DNA of 64,000 bases from Baylisascaris procyonis. Lineage: Eukaryota; Nematoda; Chromadorea; Rhabditida; Ascarididae. The position numbers were made by a program, and so were the translations under genes. This document shows positions 13,201-27,322 of this stretch, one piece after another. Position 1 is the first letter of the stretch; every line of letters starts with the position of its first letter. The notes under the pieces were generated by a model, which was not told the DNA's origin, ran no database searches, and was given only the letters and a program-made list of their open reading frames with translations. The stretch covers positions 62,001 through 126,000 of the forward strand of contig JAZARR010000074.1 in NCBI GenBank assembly GCA_037389465.1. The letters run 5' to 3'.

Positions 13201-16200
13201 TGTTGGAACGGCTGTAAAGAACACAGATCTGCTAGTAGCAAGTGGAAGCGATGAGAGTTAGAAAATTTTTGCATCGGAGGGACAAGATTTGTTGATGGGG
13301 AAAGGAGAGTTCTAGAAGAGAATTTGTCAAATTTCAGAGTACAATTACCCGTATTAAATTGGAATTCGCATGAGAGAAAAGGCTTTCGAGGAAATCGGAA
13401 GAAAACGATAAACTATGCTCTTCGCAGCAGAAAAAAGCAGTAGGCTGTTAGAGCAATATATATTCCATCGTGACAATGATCCAGTGTTATAAAGGCAATA
13501 AAATTGACTGACATTTCTCGTTAACGAATATCAATAATTTTCAAATTCGAAATGAAGAATAGAAGAGCAAAAGCAGCACTCTGTCGGAGCATATATGTTC
13601 AGATGATGGAGCTGGAGATGTGCGTTCATCATCTCCATAGTCATTTGTATCTGATGAATCTCCTCCTAAAATAGTTGAATATTCAACGCGTCTGGGAGAT
13701 ATCAACGAACGCAATCAAAATAAAGATAGTCCTATTGCGTCTTTTAAAAGTAACTACTCTCACTTTAAAAATATTGATCATTACTGTAAGTATATTTCGG
13801 ACAACATTGAAGTGCGCCACTCATCCGATGCTAAAATATGTTGCTTTCTAGCCATGCAGTTCAGAAGCTGAGGTTCATAGAAGGTTGCGCTTAGCAGCTG
13901 ATTACTCGACACCATTCTCTTTTGAGCGATATGGGTGCTATTTGATATGTCTTTTCTCTATTTTCGAATTCAGAAAATGCCGAAGAATGAAGCATGAATA
14001 TGAAAGAATGCGTTTCTGCAGAACTGAAATATCCGAACTCATGAAGTGATTCACTTCAAAATTTTTCGTAATTATTCCACGAGACTTCGAGACAAAAATT
14101 CTATGGGAAAAAACCCCCAGAAAGGTTCACAGCAGAAAACTGTTAAAGGACCATGGTTGTGCCCTGAGTAGATTTAAAAGTACATTTGGCTTGAAGCAGG
14201 CGTAATCTAATCTGCTTCAGACCAAAGAATGTATATCCTTTAACAGAAGCATATGGACTTATGAAGAAATTGAAAGGCTAAGATGGGCTTCGATTGAGGG
14301 ATCTTATATCATCCCCATCTTCGCACGGCATCTAGTGCGAGCGAGAAATATTGCATGCGCTAAAGCAAGAAGTCGGTAATCTGTAACGCACTAAGCTACT
14401 TCATCGGACGCACGACTTCCTAGTAGAATCGGTTGTAATCTGGGCTATGAGGCCTCTATCCGGTTTTTAGACCCCTTCAATCTCGTGTACCGCCAACAAA
14501 ACTCTTCGCTATTGTGTGCTGACGATGACCAGGAAGGACTACGTGAGTGAAGTATTTATATACCGTTTTCCCAGCAGTGCTCTATCTGTTACAGCGCTAT
14601 TCCGCGACATAACAAACTCCTTTCGACCGAATTGGTGCATGTTCGGTCATGACTGCTGAAGTTTAGCACAGTCGGCGCTTACGGCCTTCTTAGCCTGTTA
14701 TACGTGTGCTTCTATGTTTTCCAGACGTTCTGATGCTTTCCAGCATAACATTTCTCATTCACACTTAAAAAAACTTTCACTAGATGCTTTTGAAATGTTC
14801 CACCTTGCCCTACTCAAACTTATTGTTGCTGTGCCTTTTGCTAGAGGTGAGTAAGACATTACGACTTTACTTTGAAGTTCATTGCAAGCGTTCTAGGAAG
14901 AATGACTTTGATTAGGGTAGATTCTTGTTGTGATGCAAAATTGTCAGCCGTTCTTATGCACCTGTAGAAACTTTCATTTGCTAAGCGCATTTACAGCAGC
15001 CTTGTGTCTGTCCGTTCATCTGTTTGTCTGCATGGCATCTCCAATCCAGAATCACTCAAGCTTGAGTTACGGAATTTAATACGTATAAGTTACATCATAC
15101 GATGATGACCTGCTCTATCGTTCAACTTTATACATTAACTTTAAAACGAGCCGCGTACAGCTTGCATGAATATGACATATGTCATATTACAGCGTTCATA
15201 TCACAAAAAAACGTCGTTTTGTAGATCATGTGAGTATTCGCATCGATCAAAATGTGAATGCACCACTTCGTATATTTCTTCGTGCTTTTAAGTCATCAAA
15301 CTGGTTGATGAGATGAGTGGAATGCAAAAGTGCACATCTTCTCAACTCCCCAAGCAAGCTTTTCCACTTCTTTATAAGCGGCTGTCTAATTGCATTGCAC
15401 TCTATAAAATTTAGGTCATAGTTTCATTCTTGCAGAACACCGAATCAATTTTCGAGCATTTACTCGAGATGTTGCAACATTGCAAGCATTTTAAACCTTG
15501 TAAATCGTTTTTTCTCAATCATAGATTATCCACTCACCAATGAGATCTTCATGTTTTATGTGAAGTAATGGAAAACATTTTTGAACCGGTTCAAACAACG
15601 TATGTGTCGTTGTGCAAGAAACAGAAGAGCCTCCTGATCTTGAACGTGTCGTTTTGTCTGATTGAGAGTGTTCTGCATACCTCATCTAAGGTTTTTAATA
15701 TTCATTATGTTAGGTCTATAAGCGATAAAGGTGATTTGGATATATAAGAGATAAAGGTGATAACGCATGGTGGACGGTACATCCGAATGTTGCATCACTA
15801 CGGAAATATTTCAACGTGAAATTCATTTCCTTTGCGCCTTAATGCATTTACTACTCCAATTTGGAAACCAAACAAAATCTTTCGCTAATATTCTCTTCCT
15901 TTCTATTAGTTATGGTTCTTCGGCTCAGGTGAGCAGCAAGAACGGTTGAAGTAGAAGCTGCTTGTTGATAGTGAAGGAACAACTAGAGTACACCGTCAAA
16001 ACTATCGGATTCCTCTGCTTGTTGAAACGGACCTTATTGTTGCATTTCTGGAACCGTTATCTGCCACGTGATGATCAAATGCATTCGATTGCTTGCATTT
16101 TTAACGATACATGCAAACGCAGCTCATTCAGAAGGTGCATTACTGAATCTCTAAGAATGTCTTCAAGCTAGCACAGCATTGAAAGAATGCCAGAAGAAAC

Positions 16201-17390
16201 GTTTCGCTGACTTAGAATCTAACAGCTGTTTCCAAGGATCAATAGGATCGTTAAACTACCTCATTAATTCTCTTTTCGTTTTGACAATGTGCACCATGAC
16301 GGCAGCAAACAATTTCTCGTCCATCTAGCGGGATGAACTTCTTCTCATCGAGACCTGAGAATGACATGACTCGATGTCCTGCACGCCGAAATGTCATAAT
16401 CGGACTGAGTCTGGTCGCCGCTCGGGTGGGAAGAGACCACAACCACCTTTCACGCAGAACTAAAAAAACGCCTTTATCAAGTGCAAAGCTGTACATCCTG
16501 TATTCGAAAACATCATCTAAAAGTGGTGCAAAAGCCTTTTGAGCTCAGTCGACAGTAAAACCGAATTTAACGTTTATTTATCCAGCTTGCAGCATTGCTT
16601 TTTTCTCGGATATTTTATCAACGCTACCAATCACAAGGCAGAGTGCAAAGAAATAACGCCATGAACAATCCACGAACTTAGCTTAAACCTAATGATTTTT
16701 TCAGTACCGTACCTCATTTACTGAATTAACCATTTTCCATTTCTACTTTTCTCATTCTCTTTTGCTCTCATTAACGAAAGGACATTTGCTTGAAGAATTT
16801 GTTCACTAAGGGATTTCGAAAAAAAAAAATGCTCACTGCCCTCTTATAAATCCTTGGTGTCTGTTTAATCTCGGAGTACGTACAACGTAGGAGGACCGTT
16901 CGCAAAGACTTCAAGTCATCACCTGTTCCAGGAATAAACCGCCTCCCGAGCCAAACAAATGCTGAATGGCATTTGCTCGAGACTTTTGACTCTTTTATAC
17001 AATTGGATTTTCCAGATGGTCTTATCGAATATTAATAATTGTCAAGCTAATTTACGTAGATTTGCAGTTCAAGGAGAATGAATGTGATGAGATGATTTTT
17101 GCTACGTATCTCTATGAGTGATTTCATCTTAGCGAAATAAAACATGCAATCGCAAAAAAAGTGTGCTAATTATTTTTCGAATCGATAGTGCAAAGTTCGT
17201 CAACAAATTTCGGAATTACGGCAAGATAAATTTCGGAGAATCTCAAGAAATTAATGCAAATCGCCATCAGAAACGAATTTTCATGACGACCGGAAATAAC
17301 AATGTGTTGCTTATGGAGACATAACTCAGCGAATTTTGAATCTTTCTGGGAAATATCAAAAAACTTCATTTGAAGACACAGTAATTTAAC
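10252..17390. other. Intergenic, no supported gene; several orphan coding-like blocks
   Basis: The first 430 bases are probably 3' UTR of the CPG4-like gene, although a 126-codon frame (10288-10668) runs through them. Weak blocks follow: a 27-bp tandem duplication at 12364-12417 within a minus-strand frame; an open stretch behind TTTAG at about 12680-12963; two coding-like blocks at 15.9-16.05 kb (+) and 16.26-16.53 kb (-). None matches a family I recognise. The rest is AT-rich DNA with a polyA run near 16820. Confidence 0.4.
12364..12417. repeat. 27-bp tandem duplication, two copies
   Basis: The unit beginning ACAAATCGTTGACCGATTCC occurs twice head to tail with a 27-bp period, differing only at the end. 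Because 27 is a multiple of three, the minus-strand frame stays open and reads F-R-E-S-V-N-D-L twice. The frame has no recognised domain. Confidence 0.8.
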
Positions 17391-17615
17391 TCACAATAAA
17401 TACTGATCATTGCAATTCACTCTGAGCGCTACGGAGCTCAATGCACCTTTCCAGTCTGAAATTTGGGATTTCCTTTCTTCTGATTCGCTGAATCGTAATC
17501 GTCCGCTGCGAGGTGCATCCTCAGCGGATCGCCTTTCTTTAAAATTAGTAGAGCAGTCTTGATCGCTTCGAAGTCTAGCGGAGGGCAGAGAAGTGCTGAG
17601 GCCACTGTCTAACAA
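17391..17615 (-). pseudogene. Possible mariner-like transposase HTH relic
   Basis: The minus-strand frame contains a stretch reading F-K-E-R-R-S-A-E-D-A-P-R-S-G-R followed by an E-S-E-E-R-K segment. This resembles the linker after the second helix-turn-helix of mariner/Tc1-family transposases (W-F-x-R-F-x-x-G-x-x-S-x-x-D-x-P-R-S-G-R-P then a D-E-x-x-L helix). Nothing upstream or downstream continues the transposase, no DDD/E catalytic residues are seen, and no terminal inverted repeats were found. If genuine it is a small fossil; the match rests on about 20 residues. Confidence 0.35.
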
Positions 17616-19495
17616 CTATATATTTGTAATAAAGCTTCACCTTCAAAATGCGTTCTTGTAGTGAGCTCGTGGTAAAACTCATCCCATCGTGTTTGAGAAT
17701 TTTTTAAGCTACCAAATCAAAAAAGGAGAGAGAAAGACTGCTACGAAAAGCGAAAGCGTAACAAAGATATCGATCGCGGGACAACGCACTGCTACCGCTA
17801 TGCCATTACGTATAAGTAACATCATTCATACAAGTCACATTCATAGACGTTCATATAGAACATTTATCGTTTCAAGCCATTTTTATCTAACAAAACGAAT
17901 TCTCATGTGCAAATTATTGACGTCATAAGCTGAATATCTCTGACGTTGAGCGAATGGACACTCTTGCAAGTGCAAAGTAATTAGTCAAGAACGAAGTTTT
18001 AATGGCAAAAATGCATTCCGCACTTTCAAATTACATTTTTGAGAGGGTTATGAAAACGACTTCTCTTTGCAGGGCATGAACACCTAATTTTCAACTGTTC
18101 TGTTGAAGGACATTTTCTTATAACGGAACTACTTCACTTATAATTAAGAGTGCATTAAACAATTAGGCTAAATGTGCTCATAATTCGAGAGGATATGCAA
18201 ACGGCTCGCAGGGAAACCCTTTATTTACATCGATGAGACCGATCTGTGGGAAAAGCTTACCTCAGCAATCTTGCATATTTAAACATCGCAAATTGAGTAG
18301 CAAACGTAGCAATTCAATTCAATTCAATCAAACGTAGCAATTTGTAGCAATTGTTGTAGCATAGTCCTAAATGCGAGAAGTTCGCATATAGCTAACGAGT
18401 TGGTTCCATATTAAAGCAGTGTTGATACTAAAGGAGAGGTTAACGGACAGTGCGACTAGTGATATCCTAGGCACACAGCGTCTAAATTATAAATAGCCAT
18501 ATCATTTTTTCTGTTTGCACCTCAACCACATGAATTCGCTCCATCACCTCCTGTTCGACGTCGAGAAAGTCAAAGAATTTTTCGAAGTTTCTAACTGGTT
18601 GCAGAAGCTGGAGCGCTCCGTGACGTGAGTGGCTTACTGCCCTAAAACTTTCATGTATAGGAAGCACGCAACTTCCGATGGCGATCGCTTTTCTTCAGGG
18701 TGAAATATACTGTTTTTTTCAGCAGATGAGTAATATTAGGCAGTAGTATCATCACACTAGAGGCCTACGACCTTGATGCTGATGAGCTATTATATTGCTT
18801 TTTCAAAAATGAAGCAAATTATATCGCTCAGTGCCTCTTACCTAAACGTCAATTACATTCTTGAGCATGCTGATCGACATGTTGTGTTCTTGAGTTTGAG
18901 ATACCTCACAGAGAAACACCCTTGCAAAGAATCTCCAACTTAACCATCACTTATTTCCCTGTAAACTAACCAGAAGGCTGTTTTTTGCTTTCTCTCGCCT
19001 TGGATTGGTGCAGTTTTTTAAAATCTTCGCCTTGCGAAGATACTACACGTCCTTCGCTCGCAGCCAGAATAAGCATTGGTGATGTCATGTCAATATCTCT
19101 ATAGGAAGTAGATGAAATCTGATACTTATGCATTACTTCATTAAATCATATCGATATCACTCTGCTCTTGCTTTTGTTCCAGCTTAAAGTCTTCCTTAGC
19201 TAGATTTGGTCGTCCGAAGTAATTTGAGAATGGCCTCAGCCCACGTAAACTTCGGGTGAGCATATCAGCAAACTTTTCTAACCTCTTCTCAACGTCAACT
19301 TTAACTTTTCGTATCGAAAACTTCGAACGTCGTTTTTTAAAGAAAAAAGTTTATTGATGATGACGTCATTAATAGGCACAAGAAACATTGTTTACATTGT
19401 GGCGTATGCAATACAGTCGAAAGGCATATGGATGAGACCTACATGGCCGAAAAATCAAGCACAAAAAAATGTTGCGTACAATGCTTATAATCTTG

Positions 19496-19507
19496 CCCCC
19501 CCCCCCC
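19496..19507. repeat. Poly-C tract (12 C)
   Basis: An uninterrupted run of twelve C, flanked by AT-rich sequence. Its complement is a G12 run able to form quadruplex structures. Confidence 0.95.
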
Positions 19508-22500
19508 TTTAAAAGTTTTGGCTGAAAGGCATTGCAAAAAAGCGACCGAAACGAAGACTTTTTGACATTCGTAATTCCAGTAAATTACTTCACTTTCAGC
19601 ATAAATCTTCCATCTTTTTATGAAATTTGGACAAGTCAGGTCCGATTCATTTGCCACAAATAGTATAACTCGAATAGCGCAACTGGAGCCGGAAAAGTTT
19701 TGTTCGAGAGAGCTTTTCTTCGAAAAAGAAGTATAAAACTGAAATACGAAATTGGCAGTAAATTACGAGAACTAATTACTTCCTATTGATGCTCATATCT
19801 GTTTGTTCGTCCTATTGATTGTTTCATTATTTGATCATAAAATCGAGCATTTTCAGTCTTCAAGATGAACGGCTCATCCAAACAAATGCGTTAGTTTTGT
19901 GTTTTTAGTACACCTTTTTCGTTCATGATGTGAAATGTTGACTATAAAATGTTTTCGAAAGAATTTCCGCAACTCTCATCTGCTATCATGGATTAAAATG
20001 TTCAGGTGCATTGCATTTAGGTTTGTCATCACTCAAGTCTTTCTTTTGTTGTGCTTTTATCCTTTTCCTCCTTTTTTTTATGATATTAAACGAAGAGTCT
20101 ATGTTCGCATATTATGTACATTGCAAGGCCTTGAACTACACAACCATTGTGTCACAAGCTGAATTGCCTGAAACATTTCGCTTAGCTTTGATGAAGCTGT
20201 TCCGTCTCCCGTGAATTTCGATGCTTTCCTATTAAAAATTGCCGTTTTGAATTTTCATCTGTATCAGTGCCTCATGGGAAGTTTTATACTCCGCAAACGA
20301 GTGCACGTTGATGATGCAAAAAAAAGACTATTGACAACACAGCACAGACAACACAGCGTCTGCCGACTGCTGTACATTCTTGCGGTGTGCTCGCTAAGCT
20401 GTTTCATCCATGGAGATTTTCTTATCGAGCTAAACTGATAATTCGTCGCAACGAATCTGCAATTTCTCATGTAAATTATATGCGAGGTGCAGTCATAAGA
20501 GTTTTCTAATGGAAGCTGCAATAATCATTCCACTCATGAAGCGCAAAAAGTTTTGCATAGAGATATGAATTGCTGAATTCCGATTCGTTTTGGTTGAGGA
20601 AATTTTTTCAAATATCTGAAAATTGAAAGGAAATTAAAATGAAGGTGTAATTTGAATAAACGAAGAAAACTTTCTTTTTCTCTGGAATGCAGATGTTTAG
20701 TAAGGAATGCGATAAAATGGTACTTCTGAAAAAAAAAACCGATTCCAGCAAGATTCAAAACTTTGAAGTCATGGCATTTCTTGGAACGATGAAAGACTTA
20801 CTCTAAAGCAGAGCCTTATCAAGAGCTAACAGAATGAACAAGAAAATTCAAAAAGATTTAATATGTTTGCCCTCCCAAATAGAAACCTGAGGTTAGTGGG
20901 CAGGCCTAACACAGCTGGCGATGATGACCATGTTTTCGTATCAACATTATTCTTGATGCGTTTTTCAAGTATTCAAATTACAGATGGTTACAAATGCGGA
21001 TTATCAGTGCATTGCAACAGTGATAACAATTCCTCTTTGTCGTTTACTTTAGACACGGTAACTTAATTGAATATGGTGAAGCTGTATCGTGAGCGAGAAC
21101 GATTTCAGTCGTAGATTTATCGCATGTAGTCATCTTGAGAGAGACGCTCGTCTGTCCGACTTCCGCACACTGAACGTTTCCTGCACACAAAATAGCCTTC
21201 AAAATTGAGAGGTATTTAAATGCTTGTTTACCCTCCTCAAACTGATTCTTCAATAAATATGCAGATATATGGCTTGCTATGCCTGTCCAATAATCTCAGA
21301 TTTCTGCCTGGGAGAGCAAAGATATTAAAATTGTTCTCACGTCGATGTAATCACAACACAAATAGCGATTTTGCTCCACTTTTGCAAAATTCTAATTAAG
21401 AATAAATTGAAATGGGTAAACGTAAACAATGGGGTGTCTTTTAGACTGAAGTGTGCTAAGATGGGTAAAACGAAAACGAATGTCCGAAGAAGATAAGTGA
21501 GCAATTCGAAATGAAGAGAGAAATTAAAAATGAAAAAATGTTTCATTGTAGAAAAATGAGAAAATTTAGAGGTGCGATAAGAAGGAAATTTGAATCGGAG
21601 CTGAAGCGGAAGAAAATGAACTAAAAAAGATGCACTTCGATACAGGAAATACGGTGAGTATCACACTGAGATTGAAAAGCTATCGATTATTAATTGGTTG
21701 TTAAACTACACTGGCAGATTTTAAAGAGTATTCACCCGTTGATGTGCACAGTTGGGTTATAGCGAGACCACGATCACAACAAGACGTGTGAGTCTGTTAT
21801 TATCTTCTGGAAGCAGAATTAGAGGAATTCGAATAAAGAACATATCTTGTTGTGACTGTGAAGCGTTATGATGATGGAGAGAAAAGCAAAAGTGTAGGAA
21901 AATAAGAGTATTGGAATAAACAAGTAAAAAAATGCAAGTTTATAAGCGTCGCAGATGGGAAATCTTATAAAACGTTACGTTCAGCAAATAACCGTTATGA
22001 AGGAGCGCTCCAATCGGCTAGATGAACCTCATTGGACATTAGGAACCTTATAAGCAGGCCATTGTTGTTACGGCAATTATTTCGAGAAAATAATCATACG
22101 AAGCGAAATATAAGCAATGCGGTCGGCACTCTTCTAATGAGCCGAAGAGGATAGCAATTTTCTGAGAATGACTAAGGAAAAGATCATTGAGTATAAGCAC
22201 TAATTTCGAACCTCAAAGAACTGTGAGAAGCGATGACTTTGGAATAAATGACACTTCCGCTTCAAAGAAGGCGCATACTTTTGAAGAGCATTGATTGCAT
22301 CGACTTCATGTCTTTGCTTTAATGCCATTATCTTGACTTAATTGTCCTTGGAGAGCGTCATTCAGCTAAAAGTGCGTGCTGCACTTTGGTTGTATTGTTT
22401 AAAAATAGTTATATTACTGTGCTTTCGTCGATGTGCATTCACCATTTCTTAGAAGAATGTTAATTTCGCAACATTCATAAAAGGCTCTTTACCATGTTGG

Positions 22501-25500
22501 TAATAACTGTGAGGTTCTTGTCTCTCGAAAAGGATGGATGTTGATTTGAGGAGAATAGCTGTTGAACGATCTGTTGTGTTATGTCATTGTATTGAGGCAG
22601 AACCTTCTTGAGCAGTGAGCTTCTTGAGCACTGACCCTTTGCAACACGAATTGTAGTATAAAGTGGAAAAAAGTTTCACTGTGTTGAGCAAATAATTTTC
22701 TGTGAAGTTTCGACTTTAATTGTTCTGATCCCAATTCTTTTTTCTATTCGTTTTCTTTTCTGCTACTTAGAGGGACAATTTTTATCTATAGACTTACACA
22801 GGGCAGTACGTAAATATAGCTGACAAAACATTTTTTTATTGATGGGGTAGTGAAAAGGGAAGCAAAATGTTGATGAACAGATTTCAACAAGAATGTGAGG
22901 TGATTGCGCGGTTTTTTCGTCGCTTATATGATGTTCGGTGGTGCTATAATCTGGCAGAATCATTTTCTTCGAAACAATTCAGAATGAAGCCTCTACAAAT
23001 ACTCCATTTCTCATTTTATATACCATGAAAGAACGTTTTCCCGCGATAGCGAATTCTACGACAATTAGTATCCATAGCGATTGTTTGCTCCTCTCAGCTG
23101 CATGCTTCTCTGCTCTTTATTGTTAGAAGATCTTTTACGATGATCAAAAGTCCTCGAAATCCTGCTACTTTCAGCATTTCTAACCTCTGGTCACTCGGAC
23201 TTGTGAATTGTTCACTATAAATATGCGAACATAGGTACGCCTGTGATCAAAAATTCCTTGACTGTGCCTCACTTGGATAGTATTAGTGTCGGAAGGGAAT
23301 CGGCAGCGGATTCTCCCACCCCTCAACAGCTTTGAATATCGTTAGTCATATAAGATGCGCGATGCAAACCTCATATATGCGGTCTTATGCACAGATGTGT
23401 ACATTCAAATAATGGTACCGAAGGTGAAAGTTCAAGTATACGTAGTGATTTCCTTAGTTGGAAGTAGTGCAACGATTAGATGCCATTTACCGGGTGAAAA
23501 TTCGAATCATCGGCGTTTGAATTTCGGATGCTACTTCCAGGAAGTTTATTATCGTTATACATTCCTGAACAAGGCTGTAATTGCCTGATTTGGATTCACA
23601 TCAGCCAAATGTTCGCCCCACAAAGCTAATGGGGCATTCCTGTGGGAAACGCTACGAATTAACCAAGCGACTAGAAACTGCGAAGAAGCAACTCTAATTG
23701 ATCAATTGTAATGTTGCATTCATTAGCCTTTTGTCGCCCACCTTTGAGCCTCGCATGCGCTTCAAGGGCATCTTATTGTTTTTCTCTATCTGCATCATGG
23801 GCGCGGTCAGTTTGAATGTGTTTTCTGAAATGGGTTTTAATGAGCTCAAAGCATACGCAGAGTTGTGTATGTCAAGGAAGAACGGTTGTTGATCCTCTGT
23901 GGATTATCCAAAAGCTGAGACAACGCTTTTGCAGATATCTTTTTCAATAATTCCTGAAAATGATGTCAAATTTGAACTTAGCTTTTGTCATATAGTTTTT
24001 CAAGGGAATAAGCAGTCTTATTTGTTCTTCTGATTCAGCTCCTTTCATTCTCACTTTCCAAAAATAATGGCCACTGTCCTCCTCTACATAACCATTGGAT
24101 CCCTTCTCTAACGACGTTGAGTCAACTCTATTCATGGAACTTGAATGCAGCCTTGTTTCCAGAATTCAATTGCGCGCTCACCGTAGTGTTGAAATTCCTA
24201 TGACTGCTATTGTAAGTAAGAATGCTCGCATTAACAACGCTCAATGTTTGCCGAAAAAGTGATGAAAATTTCTGTGCTCCTACGCATACATATTTAATTT
24301 ACTCCACAATATTTATAGAACAGAATGACACACAAGGCGTAGTGTGAAGAAAGTGCTGTTGTGTGGTTTATTTTACGAGATATATGAAACATCAATGCTT
24401 CGAAAAGATCATTGCTGATATGAAATGCTTGAGTACAAAGGGTTAGAAGTTTTGAGATCAAGGAGTTGGGTGTAACTGTAGCTGCATCTACACATCACAT
24501 CGAAGAATATTTGCTCCACAAAAGCTGAGTGCATTCGATCATCGCGAGTGAATGCATCACCGAGAATAGAAGCTGTTCCTATTTTTTCAAGGGATGTTTG
24601 GTGAACTCAGATGGCTGTCATCGAAATGTCAGAAAATAGCTGTTGTATGCTTCCCTACGAAAACGCTCATCGATCTCAATGGTGCAACCTTTGACCAATC
24701 TTTGAGGGAAATTCATCCTTGCTTAACATAGAGTAGTCAGTGACACCGAAGACCTACGAAGTAAAATCAACATCAAAAAATGCAGGAATGTGCGAACGTT
24801 TCGTCCGCTCCGCAGACTAAATTGCTCACCCAGGAATTGGCATGATCGGCTGAGGGTTTCAATGAGAATGTACTCCAGTTGTGTTTACGTTACATCTGAC
24901 TTTTTCGTTACTCTGCATGCCATATATTTGCATTGAACATTAAAAGAATATTAATGATGCTAATTTTCTAACGCTTATTATTGCACCATTTGATGCTTAA
25001 CTATAGTATTGTAGGAAGCCCTCCTCTAGTACTTTTTCACTGGAGAAAGAATATTAATTGTGAAGAATCAACACGAACACTGCCAAGAAGGGAATAATTG
25101 CTTGAAAAGGGATCGATGGACTGTAAATGAGATTGATTCTTAATGTAATCGAATCGGGACAAATTTTTATTCCTTCGATTGGTAGCGATCATTTTAGTGA
25201 GTCGAGCATAAAGTTAAGCGCATTTGATGATGGAGAGAATGAAAAGCTTCGTTCATTTTGATAATATCTTATGTTTCAAAATATTTTGACACTGGGGAAG
25301 TATAGCAAACAAAAAAATTCTCTTCCATTAGTTCACAAACAGAAGGGTGATTCGCAAAGTTAAGAAAGATCTCTCAAAAGCACCTGCAAGTTTGCTTGTC
25401 GTACTCATAAGCTGGCTGCTGTATTGTGTTTCCCAGCCGACATCTTTGATTGGAGGTATAATATGAAAAGGAAAACAAAACGAGCATTAGGAAAGCACGG

Positions 25501-27253
25501 GTTCATTGCTTTTTGTTCCAGCGCAGCCGGTGTCAAATTGTTTGAGGAAAAACAAGTGAAATCTAATAAAACGTTCCGCTGAAGCAATCCTCGGTTTGTA
25601 ATTTCAGTATAATTGCTTATTTTCATTATTGCTTTTGCCATCTCTCTACTTTATTACTGCTTTTTTTAATACTATTACGTTGCCATCTCATTTACTACAA
25701 CTGAATTTTCTTGCTCCGTCTATGATAAATCAACTTCATTGTTGCCTTGTTATGTCGTAGATCTCTTGCTGTACCTCAGTTTTATTGTTGTTGCTTCCTA
25801 AACCTCCACTTATTTGTCACCTTTGCTGCACCTATTATTATAACTCGAATCTGCATTCCGAAGGCAAAGGATTTCAAACTACGTCTGTTATGTGTGTGCA
25901 TGCACTATCAAACGGCTATTGAAGCTATAGTATGAATTAATCACTCAGTTTCATTCAAATATTGAACTTTGGATTCTTTTAGAGCGGCTATTATTGTTGA
26001 CATATGCATAATGCACGCAAAGGCAATTGTGCATGCACGCTGCACCAGCTTGCACAATAGATGCTTTTGTACTGCTGCACGTTAGACCAACGAGTATATT
26101 AAATTGCCAACAACAAATAAAACACATGCAATGACGTGTTCAAATTTGAATATAAGCATGACTTTCCAGGAATCTTCGTCAAAGGATCTGCCTCAAACCT
26201 GACCATTTTCTAAATTCAGCCGGAATTTGTAGAAATCTGAAGCGAGTTTAGTGCCTTCGAAGTTTACTGATCAGCCTGAGAGTCGACAGATGATTTTAAA
26301 CATCGACATATGTTATACTCATCTATTTTAGATACTTCAGCTTTAATGGATCAATAGCTGCAGTCACCAGATAGAGAGGCAGGCAAACGATGATGTTTAA
26401 TATGCGTAGTATGGCTTCTTCTTAATTTGTAGCCACTGATATTTCAATATGCGTCAATAGCACGCATCAGGTAGACGAATGAATTTTGCGATAAACTTAT
26501 ACATTAATTTTCGAGAGACAAAGAAAGTGAAAGTAAGAGTGGGTGAGTGAAATTGAGTGATATTTCCTGTTGCGATGATCGATTGAGGGATGACTTACAT
26601 TAAGATAAAAAGAGGTAATGATGGTCTAATATAAAGGTTGGTAAATATAGTAAAGAGTAGATTTGAGGAGGCAATAATTCGATATAAGACTTCCTCAACA
26701 AATGGCACTCTGACGGAGTAAAAGCTGAGAGAAAGAGCAGAGAAATTTTCCGTTCAGAGCTAATGCCTTAAGCAAAATGTACTATTTAATTAAGCGAAAC
26801 GTGATGTCTCCGCTTATCCGTTTTCAGCAATCAACGACAAAGTGGTATTTCAATCCTTATTTTGTGCTCTCATCTATAGAACACCTCCGACCGAGTTCTT
26901 TCTCTCTGCCTCCACCTTCTCTTACTCGCTTTCTTTCCCAACGTCCTCTCTCCTCTTCTTCCTCCTTTGCCTCATCAACTTTCACATTTCGGAGATACTA
27001 CCCGATCGGTCGAACGTATTCGATTTCTGCATTTCCGATGATCATTCAATAAAACGTCGTAAATTTTTCTTTTCCTCCACAATCGATGCGTCTGAGATAT
27101 AGTCGTTAGTTTTTGTAGACTGCGAAGTGAAAGTTTTGAGAGCATTTCATTCTGCAGGCTAAGCTCAAATGTAAAAACTGTGTACAACTGCCTACGAGCA
27201 GTATTACTGCCTATTTTCGCACTAATCACTCGCTATGGCCCAACGTACGGCCC

Positions 27254-27322
27254 AATGAGTCGTCTATAGCCCTTCAAATCACTTTGTTTGAAAGTGTTTT
27301 AGAGGGGTATAGATGACTCATT
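27254..27322. repeat. Two-tier imperfect inverted repeat
   Basis: Arms 27254-27272 and 27304-27322 pair over 19 bases with two mismatches (AATGAGTCGTCTATAGCCC against the complement of GGGGTATAGATGACTCATT). Inside the 31-base loop, TTCAAA and TTTGAA form a second 6-bp stem. The element is about 70 bases, like a small foldback or a hairpin RNA. No target-site duplication was evident. Confidence 0.75.

Noticed and set aside
14350..14520. tRNA- or SINE-like text (GGTTGTAATCTGGG)
   Set aside because: The B-box match is imperfect and no cloverleaf could be drawn; no true GGTTCGAATCC-type box was found anywhere in the window.
18530..18627. Exon-like block (ATG, 32 codons, GTGAGT donor)
   Set aside because: No second exon in phase could be found within the next kilobase, so no gene is claimed.
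26777..27102. Overlapping plus ORFs of 86-91 codons
   Set aside because: They are the translation of a CT-rich tract (S/L/F/P runs).
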